The notes: a model not told the origin generated them from the letters alone. A stretch of DNA of 64,000 nucleotides from Dongia_A sp964542425 (GCA_964542425.1 CAZIUB010000027.1:1-64000); one strand, 5' to 3'; counted from the stretch's first letter, positions 27,920-36,756 are shown. A program made the numbers and translations.

Positions 27920-29092
27920 TCAGCGCTCGACGCAAAGCGCGATGCCCATGCCGCCCCCGATGCAAAGCGTGGCCAGGCCCTTCTTGGCGTTGCGCCTGCC
28001 CATTTCGTGCAGCAGCGTGACCAGCACGCGGGCACCCGAGGCGCCGATCGGATGGCCGAGCGCGATCGCGCCCCCATTGACGTTGACCTTGGCCGGATCG
28101 AGGCGCAATTCCTTGTTGACGGCGCAGGCCTGGGCGGCGAAGGCCTCGTTGGCCTCGATGAGATCGAGGTCCTCGGCCTTCCAGCCGGCTCTTGCCAAAG
28201 CGGCGCGGCTGGAGGGTATGGGGCCGGTGCCCATGATCGCCGGATCGACGCCGGCGGTGGCCCAGGAGGCGATCCTGGCCAAGGGCGTGAGGCCGCGACG
28301 CTTGGCCTCGTCCGCGCTCATCAGCACCAGGGCGGCCGCGCCATCATTTAGCCCCGAGGCATTGCCGGCGGTGACCGATCCGTCCTTCTTGAAGGCCGGG
28401 CGCAGCTTGGCCAAGGATTCGGCCGTGGTGCCGTGTTTGGGGTACTCGTCATCGGCCACGACCACATCGCCCTTGCGGCTGGCGATGGTGACGGCCACGA
28501 TCTCGTCCTTGAATTTTCCGGCCTTCTGCGCGGTCTCGGTCTTCTGTTGTGAATGCGCGGCGAAGCGATCCTGGTCCTCGCGCGTGATCTGCCATTTCTC
28601 GGCCACATTCTCGGCGGTGACGCCCATGTGATAGCCGTTGAAGGCATCCCACAACCCGTCCTTGATCATGGTGTCGATCAGTTGCGCGTCCCCCATCTTG
28701 GTGCCATTGCGCAAATGCAGGCAATGCGGCGCCTGGCTCATGCTTTCCTGGCCGCCGGCGACCACGATCTCCGCCTCGCCCAACCGGATCGCCTGATAGC
28801 CGAGTGCGACCGCGCGCAAGCCCGATCCACAAAGCTGATTGATCTGATAGGCGGTCCGGTCCATCGGAATGCCCGCCGCCATCGCCGCCTGCCTGGCTGG
28901 ATTCTGCCCGGCGCCCGCCGACAGGATCTGGCCCAGAACAACCTCGGTCACGTCCTTGGGATCGACCTTGGCGCGCGCGAGCGCCGCGCCGATCGCGATC
29001 TTGCCGAGTTCATGCGCCGGCAGGCTGGAGAGCGCACCGCCGAACGCGCCAATCGGCGTGCGCTGGGCGGCAACAATCACGACGTCGGTCAT
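27920..29092 (-). CDS. phaA: acetyl-CoA acetyltransferase (beta-ketothiolase)
   Basis: Condenses two acetyl-CoA to acetoacetyl-CoA, or cleaves it in reverse. Nucleophilic Cys in INQLCGSGLRAVALGYQ (~88), His in ALGHPIGASGARVL (~348), second Cys in LATLCIGGGMGIAL (~378): the complete thiolase triad in 390 residues. First of phaA-phaB-CMD. Element A copy 7 lies 127 bp upstream, between phaA and the PHA synthase. Confidence 0.96.
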   Translation of the reverse strand: MTDVVIVAAQRTPIGAFGGALSSLPAHELGKIAIGAALARAKVDPKDVTEVVLGQILSAGAGQNPARQAAMAAGIPMDRTAYQINQLCGSGLRAVALGYQAIRLGEAEIVVAGGQESMSQAPHCLHLRNGTKMGDAQLIDTMIKDGLWDAFNGYHMGVTAENVAEKWQITREDQDRFAAHSQQKTETAQKAGKFKDEIVAVTIASRKGDVVVADDEYPKHGTTAESLAKLRPAFKKDGSVTAGNASGLNDGAAALVLMSADEAKRRGLTPLARIASWATAGVDPAIMGTGPIPSSRAALARAGWKAEDLDLIEANEAFAAQACAVNKELRLDPAKVNVNGGAIALGHPIGASGARVLVTLLHEMGRRNAKKGLATLCIGGGMGIALCVER

Positions 29093-29218
29093 GGCTTTCC
29101 TCTCCGGTTTCGAATTTGTTGGTTAATGTTTTTGCTGCAGTGCAGCAAAATACGGGAAACCGTGGAAAATCGCAAGTCACATTCAGGCGCCCGGGCGAAA
29201 TGTCACGGGTGGGCTGGT

Positions 29219-29368
29219 GCCAATTTTCGAAAAGGTGCGATGCATGAAAGGCTCCGATGAACCTTGGAAAGTCGGGCCGCATGTTACCAAACGATAATAC
29301 CCCGCCGTCGTGCGACTTCCGGGGTCATTTGGTTCGAATCATCTAGTCTCACGACGGGCGGGTACTAG
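29219..29368 (+). repeat. element A, copy 7
   Basis: Hairpin 1 is degraded (GCCAATTTTCG against GGAAAGTCGGG); hairpin 2 arms ACCCCGCCGTCG and CGACGGGCGGGTAC. Its right 30 bp encode, on the minus strand, the final codons and TGA stop of phaC. Confidence 0.8.
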
Positions 29369-30580
29369 GGTCTCGATCCAGCGCGCCAGGGGATCCCATA
29401 CTTGCGAGCGGGCCGATCCACCGACCATCATGCCGATATGTCCGGCCTTGGGCACCAGGGTTTCGCCCCCCTGGAGCGCCCGGGCGAGTGCCAACGCGCT
29501 TTCCGGCGGCACGATCCGATCGTTGGAAGGCACGATGGAGATCGAGGGCAATCGCAGCCGATGCGGGTCGACTGCGCTCCCACCGACACGCCAGGCATTG
29601 CGGGCGGGCGCGTTGGCGCCATACCACTCGGTCAGGCATTCGCGCGCGACTGGTGCGGCGAGCCCGGTCCCGTCATTCAGCCAATCCTCGAGCGCCACGA
29701 ACCGCCTTGCATGCTCGCTTGCATGATCCATTTCCTCGAAACGCCGGAACTTGTTGAGGAGCGCTACGGGATCGAGGAGCGCGAACAAGGATTGCAGCAA
29801 ATCGACCGGGAATTCGCCGAGTACCGCGATGAGCGGCTCCAGCTTGGCCCCGATCGCACCGATGAGGCGCGCTTGCTGGGCGGCCTCGCCGGCGTGAAAA
29901 TCCCAGGGTGTGGCGAGACAGGCGAGGCCGGCCAACCGACCTTGCGCGCGCAAGGCCAGCGCCAAAGCCAGCATGCCGCCCATGCAATAGCCGATGGCGA
30001 CGATCGGACCGCTCCCCTCACGCTCGACGGCGCCGAGCGCGCCTTCCAATCTTCGAGCGATGTAATCCTCCAGAGTGAAGGATTTTTCCAATTCGCCGGG
30101 CGCCCCCCAATCGATTACGAAGGGGGCGAACCCGCGCCGGGCCATGTCCTGCAGGAAGCTCTGGTCCTCCAGAAGATCGAGGATGTAGTAGCGGTTGACC
30201 AGAGACGGAATGACCAGCAGTCGGGCCGCACTCGGGGGAATGCCGGGCGAGCCGCTCGCGCGGTAGTCGCGAAGTTTCGTGGTGCCGTCGCCCCAGATCA
30301 CCGACCTTTCCGGCGGCGACCGGCGATAGGCATGGCGGCGATAGGCAAGCGTGCCATCAAGGAATTCCCCGAGGCGCCGATGCCCCTCGCGCAAGAGCGC
30401 GCCGGCGATCTCCCCCCGGTCAGGATTTTCGGGGTCGAGCCCGGCTTCGGTGAGCAGGCTTGACAGGCGTCGGGCGAGGTCCGCGCCCGGAGTTTCCGGC
30501 CCTGCCTTCGAAAGCCGCGAGGCGTTTCTCAAGGCGGGCCAGGCGATCGCGGAATTCCCCCATAGAGAGTGCGCCAGCAT
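29339..30580 (-). CDS. phaC: polyhydroxyalkanoate synthase (PhaC, class III-like)
   Basis: Polymerises (R)-3-hydroxyacyl-CoA on PHA granules. Nucleophile Cys in the lipase-like box AIGYCMGGMLALALALR (~190), Asp in IVPSNDRIVPPES and His in PKAGHIGMMVGG form the triad. The size (about 370-410 residues) matches class III PhaC. Start uncertain: ATG 30580 or TTG 30532, both inside the phaE-like frame. The C-terminal LVPARRETR and stop come from element A copy 7, replacing the native tail. Confidence 0.85.
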   Translation of the reverse strand: MLAHSLWGNSAIAWPALRNASRLSKAGPETPGADLARRLSSLLTEAGLDPENPDRGEIAGALLREGHRRLGEFLDGTLAYRRHAYRRSPPERSVIWGDGTTKLRDYRASGSPGIPPSAARLLVIPSLVNRYYILDLLEDQSFLQDMARRGFAPFVIDWGAPGELEKSFTLEDYIARRLEGALGAVEREGSGPIVAIGYCMGGMLALALALRAQGRLAGLACLATPWDFHAGEAAQQARLIGAIGAKLEPLIAVLGEFPVDLLQSLFALLDPVALLNKFRRFEEMDHASEHARRFVALEDWLNDGTGLAAPVARECLTEWYGANAPARNAWRVGGSAVDPHRLRLPSISIVPSNDRIVPPESALALARALQGGETLVPKAGHIGMMVGGSARSQVWDPLARWIETLVPARRETR

Positions 30581-30959
30581 CAGGTGCTGCGGTAGCGGCC
30601 TTGGCCCCAGTCTTCGCGTTTGCGGCACGGAATGGTGTTGCGTCTGCGCCAAAATTCACCCCTCCCGGCCCGGTCGCCCCCGAACCCCGGAATGCCCCCG
30701 GCCCGGCAGCCGCTGGGCCCTGGAATAATTGTGCCCAGAGATTTTGCATCCAGGAAGCGGTACCCGGTGGGGCCTGGAACCCGCCCTGGGCCGGATTGGC
30801 GGCCAGAAGTCGCAACATCTGCGCCGTCAATTCGGGATCGGCGGCGACCGCGCCGAGGTGATCCTGCCATAAATCCAAGAGTTTGCGCGCCAGATCGTCC
30901 CAATCCGGCGCCTTCTTGCCGGGTGATTCGCTGTCCCTGGTCCGCGCCATGCACCCCAT
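30420..30959 (-). CDS. PhaE-like PHA synthase accessory subunit
   Basis: 179 residues: an acidic amphipathic N-terminus (DWDDLARKLLDLWQDHLGAV), a Gly/Ala/Pro-rich middle (GPAAAGPGAFRGSGATG), then a coiled-coil segment (FRDRLARLEKRLAAFEG) and a basic tail ending in RSRARPRKS. The coiled coil plus placement directly before phaC suggest the PhaE partner of a class III synthase, though it is much shorter than classical PhaE. Its last ~160 bp overlap the phaC frame, which is unusual. A phasin-like granule protein is the alternative. Confidence 0.6.
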   Translation of the reverse strand: MGCMARTRDSESPGKKAPDWDDLARKLLDLWQDHLGAVAADPELTAQMLRLLAANPAQGGFQAPPGTASWMQNLWAQLFQGPAAAGPGAFRGSGATGPGGVNFGADATPFRAANAKTGAKAATAAPDAGALSMGEFRDRLARLEKRLAAFEGRAGNSGRGPRPTPVKPAHRSRARPRKS

Positions 30960-31006
30960 CCGAACCGAGCCGAATGATTAAAGATTAGGGCCAGTTCCGC
31001 CTTTTC

Positions 31007-31027
31007 GCAATGCAGCTATTGCATTGC
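31007..31027. promoter_or_regulatory. palindrome between phaE and phaR, probable PhaR operator
   Basis: Perfect inverted repeat GCAATGCA-N5-TGCATTGC in the 145-bp divergent region. PhaR-type repressors are known to bind TGC/GCA-containing palindromes and to autoregulate, and TTGCCA overlapping its right edge could be a phaR -35 box. It would let PhaR control both the synthase operon and itself. Confidence 0.55.
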
Positions 31028-31104
31028 CAAGAGAGGGGTCGAATTTGCTATGCTCCATTTCGCATCTGCGTAATCCAACAGCGAGATCACCAGGGGCCAG
31101 GCGC

Positions 31105-31782
31105 ATGAATTCGAGAGAGGACAAGGAAAGGAAGCCGGCGGTTCGGATCAAGAAATACGCCAACCGGCGGCTCTACAACACCGCGACCTCGTCCTATGTG
31201 ACGCTGGATTATCTGGCGCAGATGGTGCGCGAGGGCCAGGATTTTACCGTCGAGGACGCCAAGACCGGCGAGGACATCACGCGCTCGGTCCTGACCCAGA
31301 TCATCGTCGAGGAGGAAGCCAAGGGGCAGACCATGCTGCCCATCAATTTCCTGCGCCAGCTCATCAGCCTCTATGGCGACAACCTGCAATTCCTGGTGCC
31401 GCGCTATCTGGAACAGAGCATGGAGGCCTTTTCCAGCAACCAGGAGCGGATGCGTCAATACGTGAAGGACAGTTTCGGCCCCATATTCCCCTTCGACCGC
31501 TTCCAGGAAATGTCCAAACAGAACATGGCCTTTTTCGAACAGGCGATGAGCCTATGGAACCCGTTCAAGACGAATCCGCCCGAGCCGGCGCGGGCAGAGC
31601 CAAGGCCGCGGGAAGCGGGCCCAGGGGAAACCAGCCATCGGGAACCGGCGCCCAAGGATGGGGCCCCAAGGGATAATACCAAGGCCGACGATCTCACCGA
31701 TTTGAAGGCGCAAATGCACGCGCTGCAGCGCCAGTTCGAAACCCTGGTGAAGTCCCAGCCCAAGGACGATAAAGGGCAATAG
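31105..31782 (+). CDS. phaR: polyhydroxyalkanoate synthesis repressor PhaR
   Basis: Granule-associated transcriptional regulator. The N-terminal DNA-binding domain is diagnostic (IKKYANRRLYNTATSSYVTL), followed by the PHB-accumulation domain (DITRSVLTQIIVEEE, LPINFLRQLISLYGDN). The C-terminal 70 residues are a Pro/Glu-rich linker and a helix (LKAQMHALQRQFETL). 225 residues. Divergent from phaE-phaC with a shared operator-like palindrome. Confidence 0.95.
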   Translation: MNSREDKERKPAVRIKKYANRRLYNTATSSYVTLDYLAQMVREGQDFTVEDAKTGEDITRSVLTQIIVEEEAKGQTMLPINFLRQLISLYGDNLQFLVPRYLEQSMEAFSSNQERMRQYVKDSFGPIFPFDRFQEMSKQNMAFFEQAMSLWNPFKTNPPEPARAEPRPREAGPGETSHREPAPKDGAPRDNTKADDLTDLKAQMHALQRQFETLVKSQPKDDKGQ

Positions 31783-31789
31783 GAAGAAG

Positions 31790-32635
31790 TCAGGCTGCGG
31801 TGACTGCCGGCTGCGTGCTGCTCTTCGGCCGCTCCCGATCCTTGTTGAGGTGACGCTCGACCCAATTGAGGACTCGGGTCAGCAGAAACACCAGCACGAT
31901 GTAGACGATGGCGGCGCCGATCAGCGTTTCATAGACCCGGAAGGTCTGCTGGCGGATGTAGGCGGAGGTGCCAAGCACTTCGTAGACGGTGATGGTCGAG
32001 GCCAGCGACGTCGCCTTCAGAAGAAGAATGGTCTCGCTCGACATCGCCGGCAGGCAGATGCGGATCGCGCGCGGCAGCGTGATGCGCCGGAACACCAGCC
32101 ATTTCGACATGCCGAAGGCTCGCGCCGCTTCGATCTCGCCATGGGGCACGCCCTGGATGGCGCCTCGCAGGATTTCGCCGGTATAGCCGGCGGTGTTGAG
32201 GGTGAGCGCGAAAATCGCGTACCAGATGCCGTCGCGTAGGAACGGCAGGGCCCGCATGATCGGCTTGTCGCCGATGGTGACGTCCGCCAGCACCTGGCCA
32301 AGGCCGTAATAGATCAAGTAGATCTGGACCAGGAGCGGCGTGCCGCGCATCAGCAGACAGAAGCCGTAGGAGGGAACCCAGAGGGCCGGGTTGGGCGACA
32401 GGCGGCCGAGCGAGATCGGCACCGCCGCCAGATTGCCGAACACCAGCGGAATCGCCGTCAGCAGCAAGGTCAGCGGGATCGCAGCAATCAACAGCGGCAT
32501 CGTGTAGGCGCCGAAGAAGCACAGATCGAAGCTATGGGGATCAGCGCGCAAGCTCTCCAGCCAGGCGCTCGAAGCATAGCATTGGCTTAGATAACGCAAC
32601 GGATCGAAAGAGAACAGGACGTCGAGAAAATCCAT
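31790..32635 (-). CDS. polar amino acid ABC transporter permease (HisM/ArtM type)
   Basis: Inner-membrane permease of 281 residues. It has about five to six membrane helices and the conserved cytoplasmic loop that docks the ATPase (EIEAARAFGMSKWLVFRRITLP). RGTPLLVQIYLIYYGLG and LNTAGYTGEILRGAIQGVP mark the HisM/Q family. Pairs with the permease 12 bp upstream. No ATPase gene is present in the window. Confidence 0.92.
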   Translation of the reverse strand: MDFLDVLFSFDPLRYLSQCYASSAWLESLRADPHSFDLCFFGAYTMPLLIAAIPLTLLLTAIPLVFGNLAAVPISLGRLSPNPALWVPSYGFCLLMRGTPLLVQIYLIYYGLGQVLADVTIGDKPIMRALPFLRDGIWYAIFALTLNTAGYTGEILRGAIQGVPHGEIEAARAFGMSKWLVFRRITLPRAIRICLPAMSSETILLLKATSLASTITVYEVLGTSAYIRQQTFRVYETLIGAAIVYIVLVFLLTRVLNWVERHLNKDRERPKSSTQPAVTAA

Positions 32636-32647
32636 CGTCGCCCCCGC

Positions 32648-33376
32648 TCAGGCCCGGCGCACGCCGCGCGAGGCGCGCTTCTCGACCGCGTGAAGCACGA
32701 ACATGGAGACGATGGTGATGCACAAGAACAGCGAAGCCGAGACGGAATAGGCGAACAGGTATTCCTTGGTCTCCGAGGCCACGATCTTGCCCGTAAGCAG
32801 CGTCTCGGCGAAGGCGCCGAGCACGCTGATAAGCGCGCTGTCCTTGGTGATGTTCAGCCACTGGTTGCCCATGCCGGGAAGGGCGAAACGGATCATCTGC
32901 GGAAAGATGATCCGACGGAACCTGAGCGCGCCGCTCATGCCGAAGGCCTTGGCCGCCTCGCCCTGACCCTTGTGGATGGACAGAATGGCCCCGCGCAGGA
33001 TCTCGGTCAGATAGGCCCCGTAGATGAAGCCGAGGGCGGCGACGGCAGCGCCGAAGGCCGGGATCTCGATGTCGCTGCTGAACAGGCCGGTCGCGAGCAG
33101 CACCTGCTTCAGTGCCGAGGTGCCGGAATAGTAGATGATCAGAAGCAAAAGGAGTTCAGGCAGGGCCCGAATGATGGTGGTGTAGAAGTCGCCGATCCGG
33201 TTCAGCCACTTGTTGGGGCTGAGCTTGGCGCCGGCACCCAGGAGGCCGAAGCCGAAGCCGACGATGTAGCTGCTGACGCTGAGTTGAATGGTCAGCCAGA
33301 CGCCGCGAACGAATTCGTCGCCCCAGCCGGAATCGCCATAGGCCAGCAATCCCCAAATCGAGCCCTCTTCTTCCAT
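32648..33376 (-). CDS. polar amino acid ABC transporter permease (HisQ/ArtQ type)
   Basis: 242-residue partner permease: TIIRALPELLLLLIIYYSG, GFIYGAYLTEILRGAILSI and the docking loop GEAAKAFGMSGALRFRRIIFP. Its long N-terminal extension (MEEEGSIWGLLAYGDSGWGD) is typical of the HisQ partner. Likely substrate: arginine, ornithine, lysine or histidine; not decidable from the permeases. Confidence 0.92.
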   Translation of the reverse strand: MEEEGSIWGLLAYGDSGWGDEFVRGVWLTIQLSVSSYIVGFGFGLLGAGAKLSPNKWLNRIGDFYTTIIRALPELLLLLIIYYSGTSALKQVLLATGLFSSDIEIPAFGAAVAALGFIYGAYLTEILRGAILSIHKGQGEAAKAFGMSGALRFRRIIFPQMIRFALPGMGNQWLNITKDSALISVLGAFAETLLTGKIVASETKEYLFAYSVSASLFLCITIVSMFVLHAVEKRASRGVRRA

Positions 33377-33444
33377 GCCCGCATCCCCCCATTCGTCGCG
33401 CGGAAGATTCTTGCCGCCAAATAACTAGCACAAAAACGAAAAAT

Positions 33445-33471
33445 GCCGCCCGGCTTTTCCGGCCGGGCGGC
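33445..33471 (-). terminator. terminator/attenuator after the binding-protein gene
   Basis: On the minus strand GCCGCCCGGCC, a short loop, GCCGGGCGGC, then ATTTTTCGTTTTTG. Strong intrinsic terminator shape, between the binding-protein stop (33498) and the permease genes. Such partial terminators commonly make binding protein more abundant than permease. Confidence 0.8.
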
Positions 33472-33497
33472 TGCATCGAGGCTCGGTCGACCAATCC

Positions 33498-34289
33498 TCA
33501 ATACATGGGCTCGGTCATCTGGCCCACCAGCTCCGGATACTTGTTGGTGATTTCGTCCCATTTGCCGCTGATCGAGACTTGCTTGAGGGCGGCGTTGAGC
33601 GTCTCCTTGAGCGCGGTGTCGCCCTTGCGAAGGCCGCCGCCCACGCCATAACCGAACAGCGGGTCCTGCGGATGGGTGATCACCACCTTGAATCCCTTGC
33701 CCTGATCCGATTCCAGGAACGGGGTCAGCGTGTTCAGGGATTCCGAGATGTAATCGAGCCGACCAGCCGCCAGATCGGCCAAGCCGTTGTCGAGCGTGTC
33801 GTAGAGCTTCACCTCGGCCGCCGCGCCGAAATACTTCTGGATGAAATCGGCGTGGATGGTCGCGGTCTGCACACCGATTACCTTGCCCTTCAGGCTGTCG
33901 GCGTTGGCGTAATCGATCTTGGTGTCGTCGGTCTTGGACCCGATCAGCACCGAGGGGCCGTCATAATAGAAATCGGTGAAGTCGATGACTTCCTTGCGCT
34001 TGTCGGTGATGGTCATCGACGACCAGATCACGTCGATCTTCTTTTCCTGGAGTGCCGGAATGATGCCATCCTAGGCCACCTCGACCAGCTTGCAATCGAG
34101 CTTGCCCGCCGCGCAAACTTCGTTCATCAGGTCGATTTCCCAGCCGACCCAGGTGCCGGCCTCGTTCTTCGAGGAATAGGGCGGATAAGGCTCCGCCGCG
34201 ACGCCGAACTTCACTTCCTCGGCCTGGGCCGCGAACGCGGACAACGCCATGACCGCGCCGGCCAAAAGGCCGCCGAATAGCTTTTTCAT
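33498..34289 (-). pseudogene. amino acid ABC transporter substrate-binding protein, interrupted by an in-frame TAG
   Basis: Secreted family-3 solute-binding protein: signal peptide (KKLFGGLLAGAVMALSAFA), EVKFGVAAEPYPPYSSKNEAG, DLMNEVCAAGKLDCKLVEVA, then a TAG at 34071-34073, then DGIIPALQEKKIDVIWSSM, TITDKRKEVIDFTDFYYD and on to a normal C-terminus. The family has Trp at the stop (VEVAWDGIIPAL), so TGG became TAG; no frame is lost. Nonsense-mutated gene, suppressed amber codon, or base error. Downstream permeases are intact. Confidence 0.85.
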
Positions 34290-34475
34290 GATCCTAGTCC
34301 CTTGATGGTTGGACACTTGTTTCGTGGATTCCGGCCGCCGCGATCGTTGGAAACCGCGCGCGGCCGATCCGCCTCCCGGGCCATTGTTCTTGGTGACATC
34401 GTCACCCGATTCGGCCGGCCCTTGGCCGATCGGATGGCGTGAAACCTAGCACGGCACGATGCCCGCTGGGTAGCC

Positions 34476-34513
34476 CAATTCACCGGGAAACACCGGCAAA
34501 TCCCGGTGAATTG
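34476..34513. repeat. 12-bp perfect inverted repeat of unknown role
   Basis: CAATTCACCGGG, a 14-base spacer, CCCGGTGAATTG. Lies about 190 bp upstream of the binding-protein start and 18 bp past the aminotransferase stop. No T-run follows on either strand, so an operator or RNA hairpin is as likely as a terminator. Confidence 0.5.
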
Positions 34514-34530
34514 CTTGCCTGACCGAACGG

Positions 34531-35709
34531 TCAAAGCGTGGCCAGAAACCGCCCAAGGCGATTCATGGCCTCGTCAAGCCGATCCTCGCCTTGGGCAAAG
34601 CAGAGGCGCAAATACCCCTCGCCACCGGCGCCGAAGGCGGTTCCCGGCGCCAGGCCCACCTTCCCCTCGCGCACCAGCCGCTTGCAGAATTCGACCGGAT
34701 CCCCCATCTCCGCCACCCGGAGCATCAGGTAGAAGCTGGCCGAGGCGGGCACCACGCCGACCCGGTTCATGGCGCCCATTCGGGCCAGGACCAAGTCGCG
34801 CCCACGCCGGCAGCGATCGACCATCCAGTCGACCCAACCGTCGCCCTCCCTGAGGGCGACGATGCAAGCGCGCTGCAGGAAGGCCTGCCCGCCCGAAGTA
34901 TTGAACTCGATCAATCGGTCGAACTGGTCGGTCAAGCCCCGGGGCGTCACCATCCAGCCCACGCGCCAGCCGGTCATGGCCCAGGTCTTGGAGAAAGAAT
35001 TGACCACGAAGACCGGATCCTCCGGCGCCGCCAGTTCCAGGAACGAGGGCGCCACGCGCTGGCCATAGACCAATCGGTTGTAGACCTCGTCGGCGATGAT
35101 GGCGATATTGCGCGCCCGGGCAAAATCGAGGGTCGCGCGGCGCTGGTTCTCGGGCATGATCCAGCCTGTGGGATTGCCGGGCGAAGCCAGATAGATGGCC
35201 CGCGTGCGTTCGTCGCAGGCCTCGAACAGGCGATCGAGATCGAGGTGCCAACCCCGATCGTCGCCTTGCATCGGCACCTGGCGGTCGACGCCGCCCTGGA
35301 TTCGGATCGCAGCGAAGATGTTGGGCCAGACCGGTGTCACGCAGACAATATTGTCCCCGGCGCCGACCAGGGCCTGGACCAACAGCATCATGGCATTCAT
35401 GCCGCTGCTGGTCACGGTGATGCGATCGTCGGTTAAGTTAACGCCATAGAGATTGCGGTGATAGTCGATCAGCGCCTGGCGCAATTCGGGAAGGCCGCGC
35501 TTGTGGGTGTAGAAGGTCTCGCCCTCCGAGAGCGCCTTGGTGGCCGCGTCGCAGATGAAGCGCGGCGTCGGCAGATCGCCCTCGCCCACCCACATGCCGA
35601 TCACATCGGGAATATCGAAGCCCATGCGCCAGACCTCGACGATCTTGGATTCCTCGAGATTGGCGATTTCCGGGCGGAGCGTGAGTTTTTGGTTGGGCGG
35701 CTGGATCAT
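34531..35709 (-). CDS. PLP-dependent aminotransferase (aspartate aminotransferase family)
   Basis: 392 residues of fold-type I. PLP lysine in VNSFSKTWAMTGWRVGWMV (~240), substrate-binding PGNPTGWIMP and DEVYNRLVYG. MWVGEGDLPTPRFICDAA takes the place of the usual GEPDF motif. Substrate undetermined. Start at ATG 35709 (MIQPPNQKLTLRPEI). It is 4 bp downstream of an exporter gene, suggesting a shared amino-acid-related transcript. Confidence 0.88.
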   Translation of the reverse strand: MIQPPNQKLTLRPEIANLEESKIVEVWRMGFDIPDVIGMWVGEGDLPTPRFICDAATKALSEGETFYTHKRGLPELRQALIDYHRNLYGVNLTDDRITVTSSGMNAMMLLVQALVGAGDNIVCVTPVWPNIFAAIRIQGGVDRQVPMQGDDRGWHLDLDRLFEACDERTRAIYLASPGNPTGWIMPENQRRATLDFARARNIAIIADEVYNRLVYGQRVAPSFLELAAPEDPVFVVNSFSKTWAMTGWRVGWMVTPRGLTDQFDRLIEFNTSGGQAFLQRACIVALREGDGWVDWMVDRCRRGRDLVLARMGAMNRVGVVPASASFYLMLRVAEMGDPVEFCKRLVREGKVGLAPGTAFGAGGEGYLRLCFAQGEDRLDEAMNRLGRFLATL

Positions 35710-35713
35710 GGGT

Positions 35714-36613
35714 TCAGCGGATGATGGCGGATTGCGGGGTGGCGGGCGCGCGGCGAAGCGCCAGCAGATTGCCAATGAGGACCAGCGCCACGCCAGGCAC
35801 GGCCTGGATCGGCCAGTGATAATCCTCGAACCAGGTGCTGAGCGCCAGTGCCAGGATCGGGAACAGGATCGTGGCATAGGCGGCGCGCCCGGCGCCGATA
35901 CGCCGCACCAAAGTGAGGAAGCAGCCGAAGGCGATCACGCTGGCGAACAGCGACAGGAAGAGGAGCGACAGGGTGTAGACCGGCCGCGGGTCGTAGATGA
36001 TCTCGGCGCCGCCCACGAGTGCTGCGCCAAGGGCGCCCAGCGCTCCCACGCCCATGCCAAGCGTATTCGATTCCATGACCGGCACGCCCATCAACCCCAG
36101 CTTCAAGGACGCCATGTTGCCGAGCGAGGCCGAATAGGTCCCGGCCAACGACAAGACCAGGCCCAGTGTCGCACCCGAGCGCCAATCGAGGGCGGCGATT
36201 TCCGGCCAAAACACCAGCGCGATGCCGGCCAGGCCCAATCCCGCGCCCAGTGCCACATTGCGTTCGATCCGCTGCCCGAACATCAGGTGCGCGTTCACCA
36301 TGTTCATGACGATGATGGTCGAGAACACGACCGATAAGAGGCCGGTCACCAGATATTGCGCCGCCAAATAGAAGAAGATGTAATTGACGCAGAACAGGCT
36401 CAATCCCAGCCCCACGATGTAGAGATTGGCGCGCGCCGGAAAGTGCAGTCGGCGGCGCCTGATCGCGCAATAGAGTGCCAGCATCAGGAAGGCGAGGCAG
36501 AACCGATAAGCGATCGACATCTCGGGCGCGACCAATCCCAATTGATACTTGATCGCGAGCCACGACGTGCCCCAGATCAGGACGACGATGACGTAATGGA
36601 AAGCGGTGGGCAT
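35714..36613 (-). CDS. DMT-superfamily (EamA) transporter
   Basis: 299 residues, ten predicted membrane helices in two EamA repeats, beginning YVIVVLIWGTSWLAIKYQLG and with YATILFPILALALSTWFEDY in the second half. Probably a metabolite or amino acid exporter. ATG 36613 chosen; its codon ends two bases from element A copy 8, and the frame remains open into the repeat (KHPSATAGIR), so a longer N-terminus is possible. Confidence 0.85.
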   Translation of the reverse strand: MPTAFHYVIVVLIWGTSWLAIKYQLGLVAPEMSIAYRFCLAFLMLALYCAIRRRRLHFPARANLYIVGLGLSLFCVNYIFFYLAAQYLVTGLLSVVFSTIIVMNMVNAHLMFGQRIERNVALGAGLGLAGIALVFWPEIAALDWRSGATLGLVLSLAGTYSASLGNMASLKLGLMGVPVMESNTLGMGVGALGALGAALVGGAEIIYDPRPVYTLSLLFLSLFASVIAFGCFLTLVRRIGAGRAAYATILFPILALALSTWFEDYHWPIQAVPGVALVLIGNLLALRRAPATPQSAIIR

Positions 36614-36615
36614 TC

Positions 36616-36756
36616 TAATACCCGCCGTCGCCGATGGGTGTTTCGGCAACATGGCTCATCGGGCGCTCGGCGGCGGGTATTGTCGTTTGGCGACAGGCGC
36701 CAACTTTCGTGAAAGCATGGGGCGGTTTCATGGACTGCTTATCTTCGAAAGTTGGC
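36616..36756 (-). repeat. element A, copy 8 (reverse orientation)
   Basis: Hairpin 2 arms ATACCCGCCGTCGCCGA and TCGGCGGCGGGTAT (shortened loop), then hairpin 1 arms GCCAACTTTCG and CGAAAGTTGGC. Hairpin 2 abuts the start of the EamA transporter; hairpin 1 points to the aminotransferase 3' end. Confidence 0.9.

Noticed and set aside
26740..28631. Long plus-strand frames opposite phaA and phaB
   Set aside because: They are antisense shadows of high-GC genes, rich in Arg, Gly and His, with no recognisable domain.
34520..34533. TGACCG-AA-CGGTCA as a TetR-type operator
   Set aside because: It overlaps the stop codon of the aminotransferase gene, a poor place for an operator. The short palindrome may be chance or part of a terminator.
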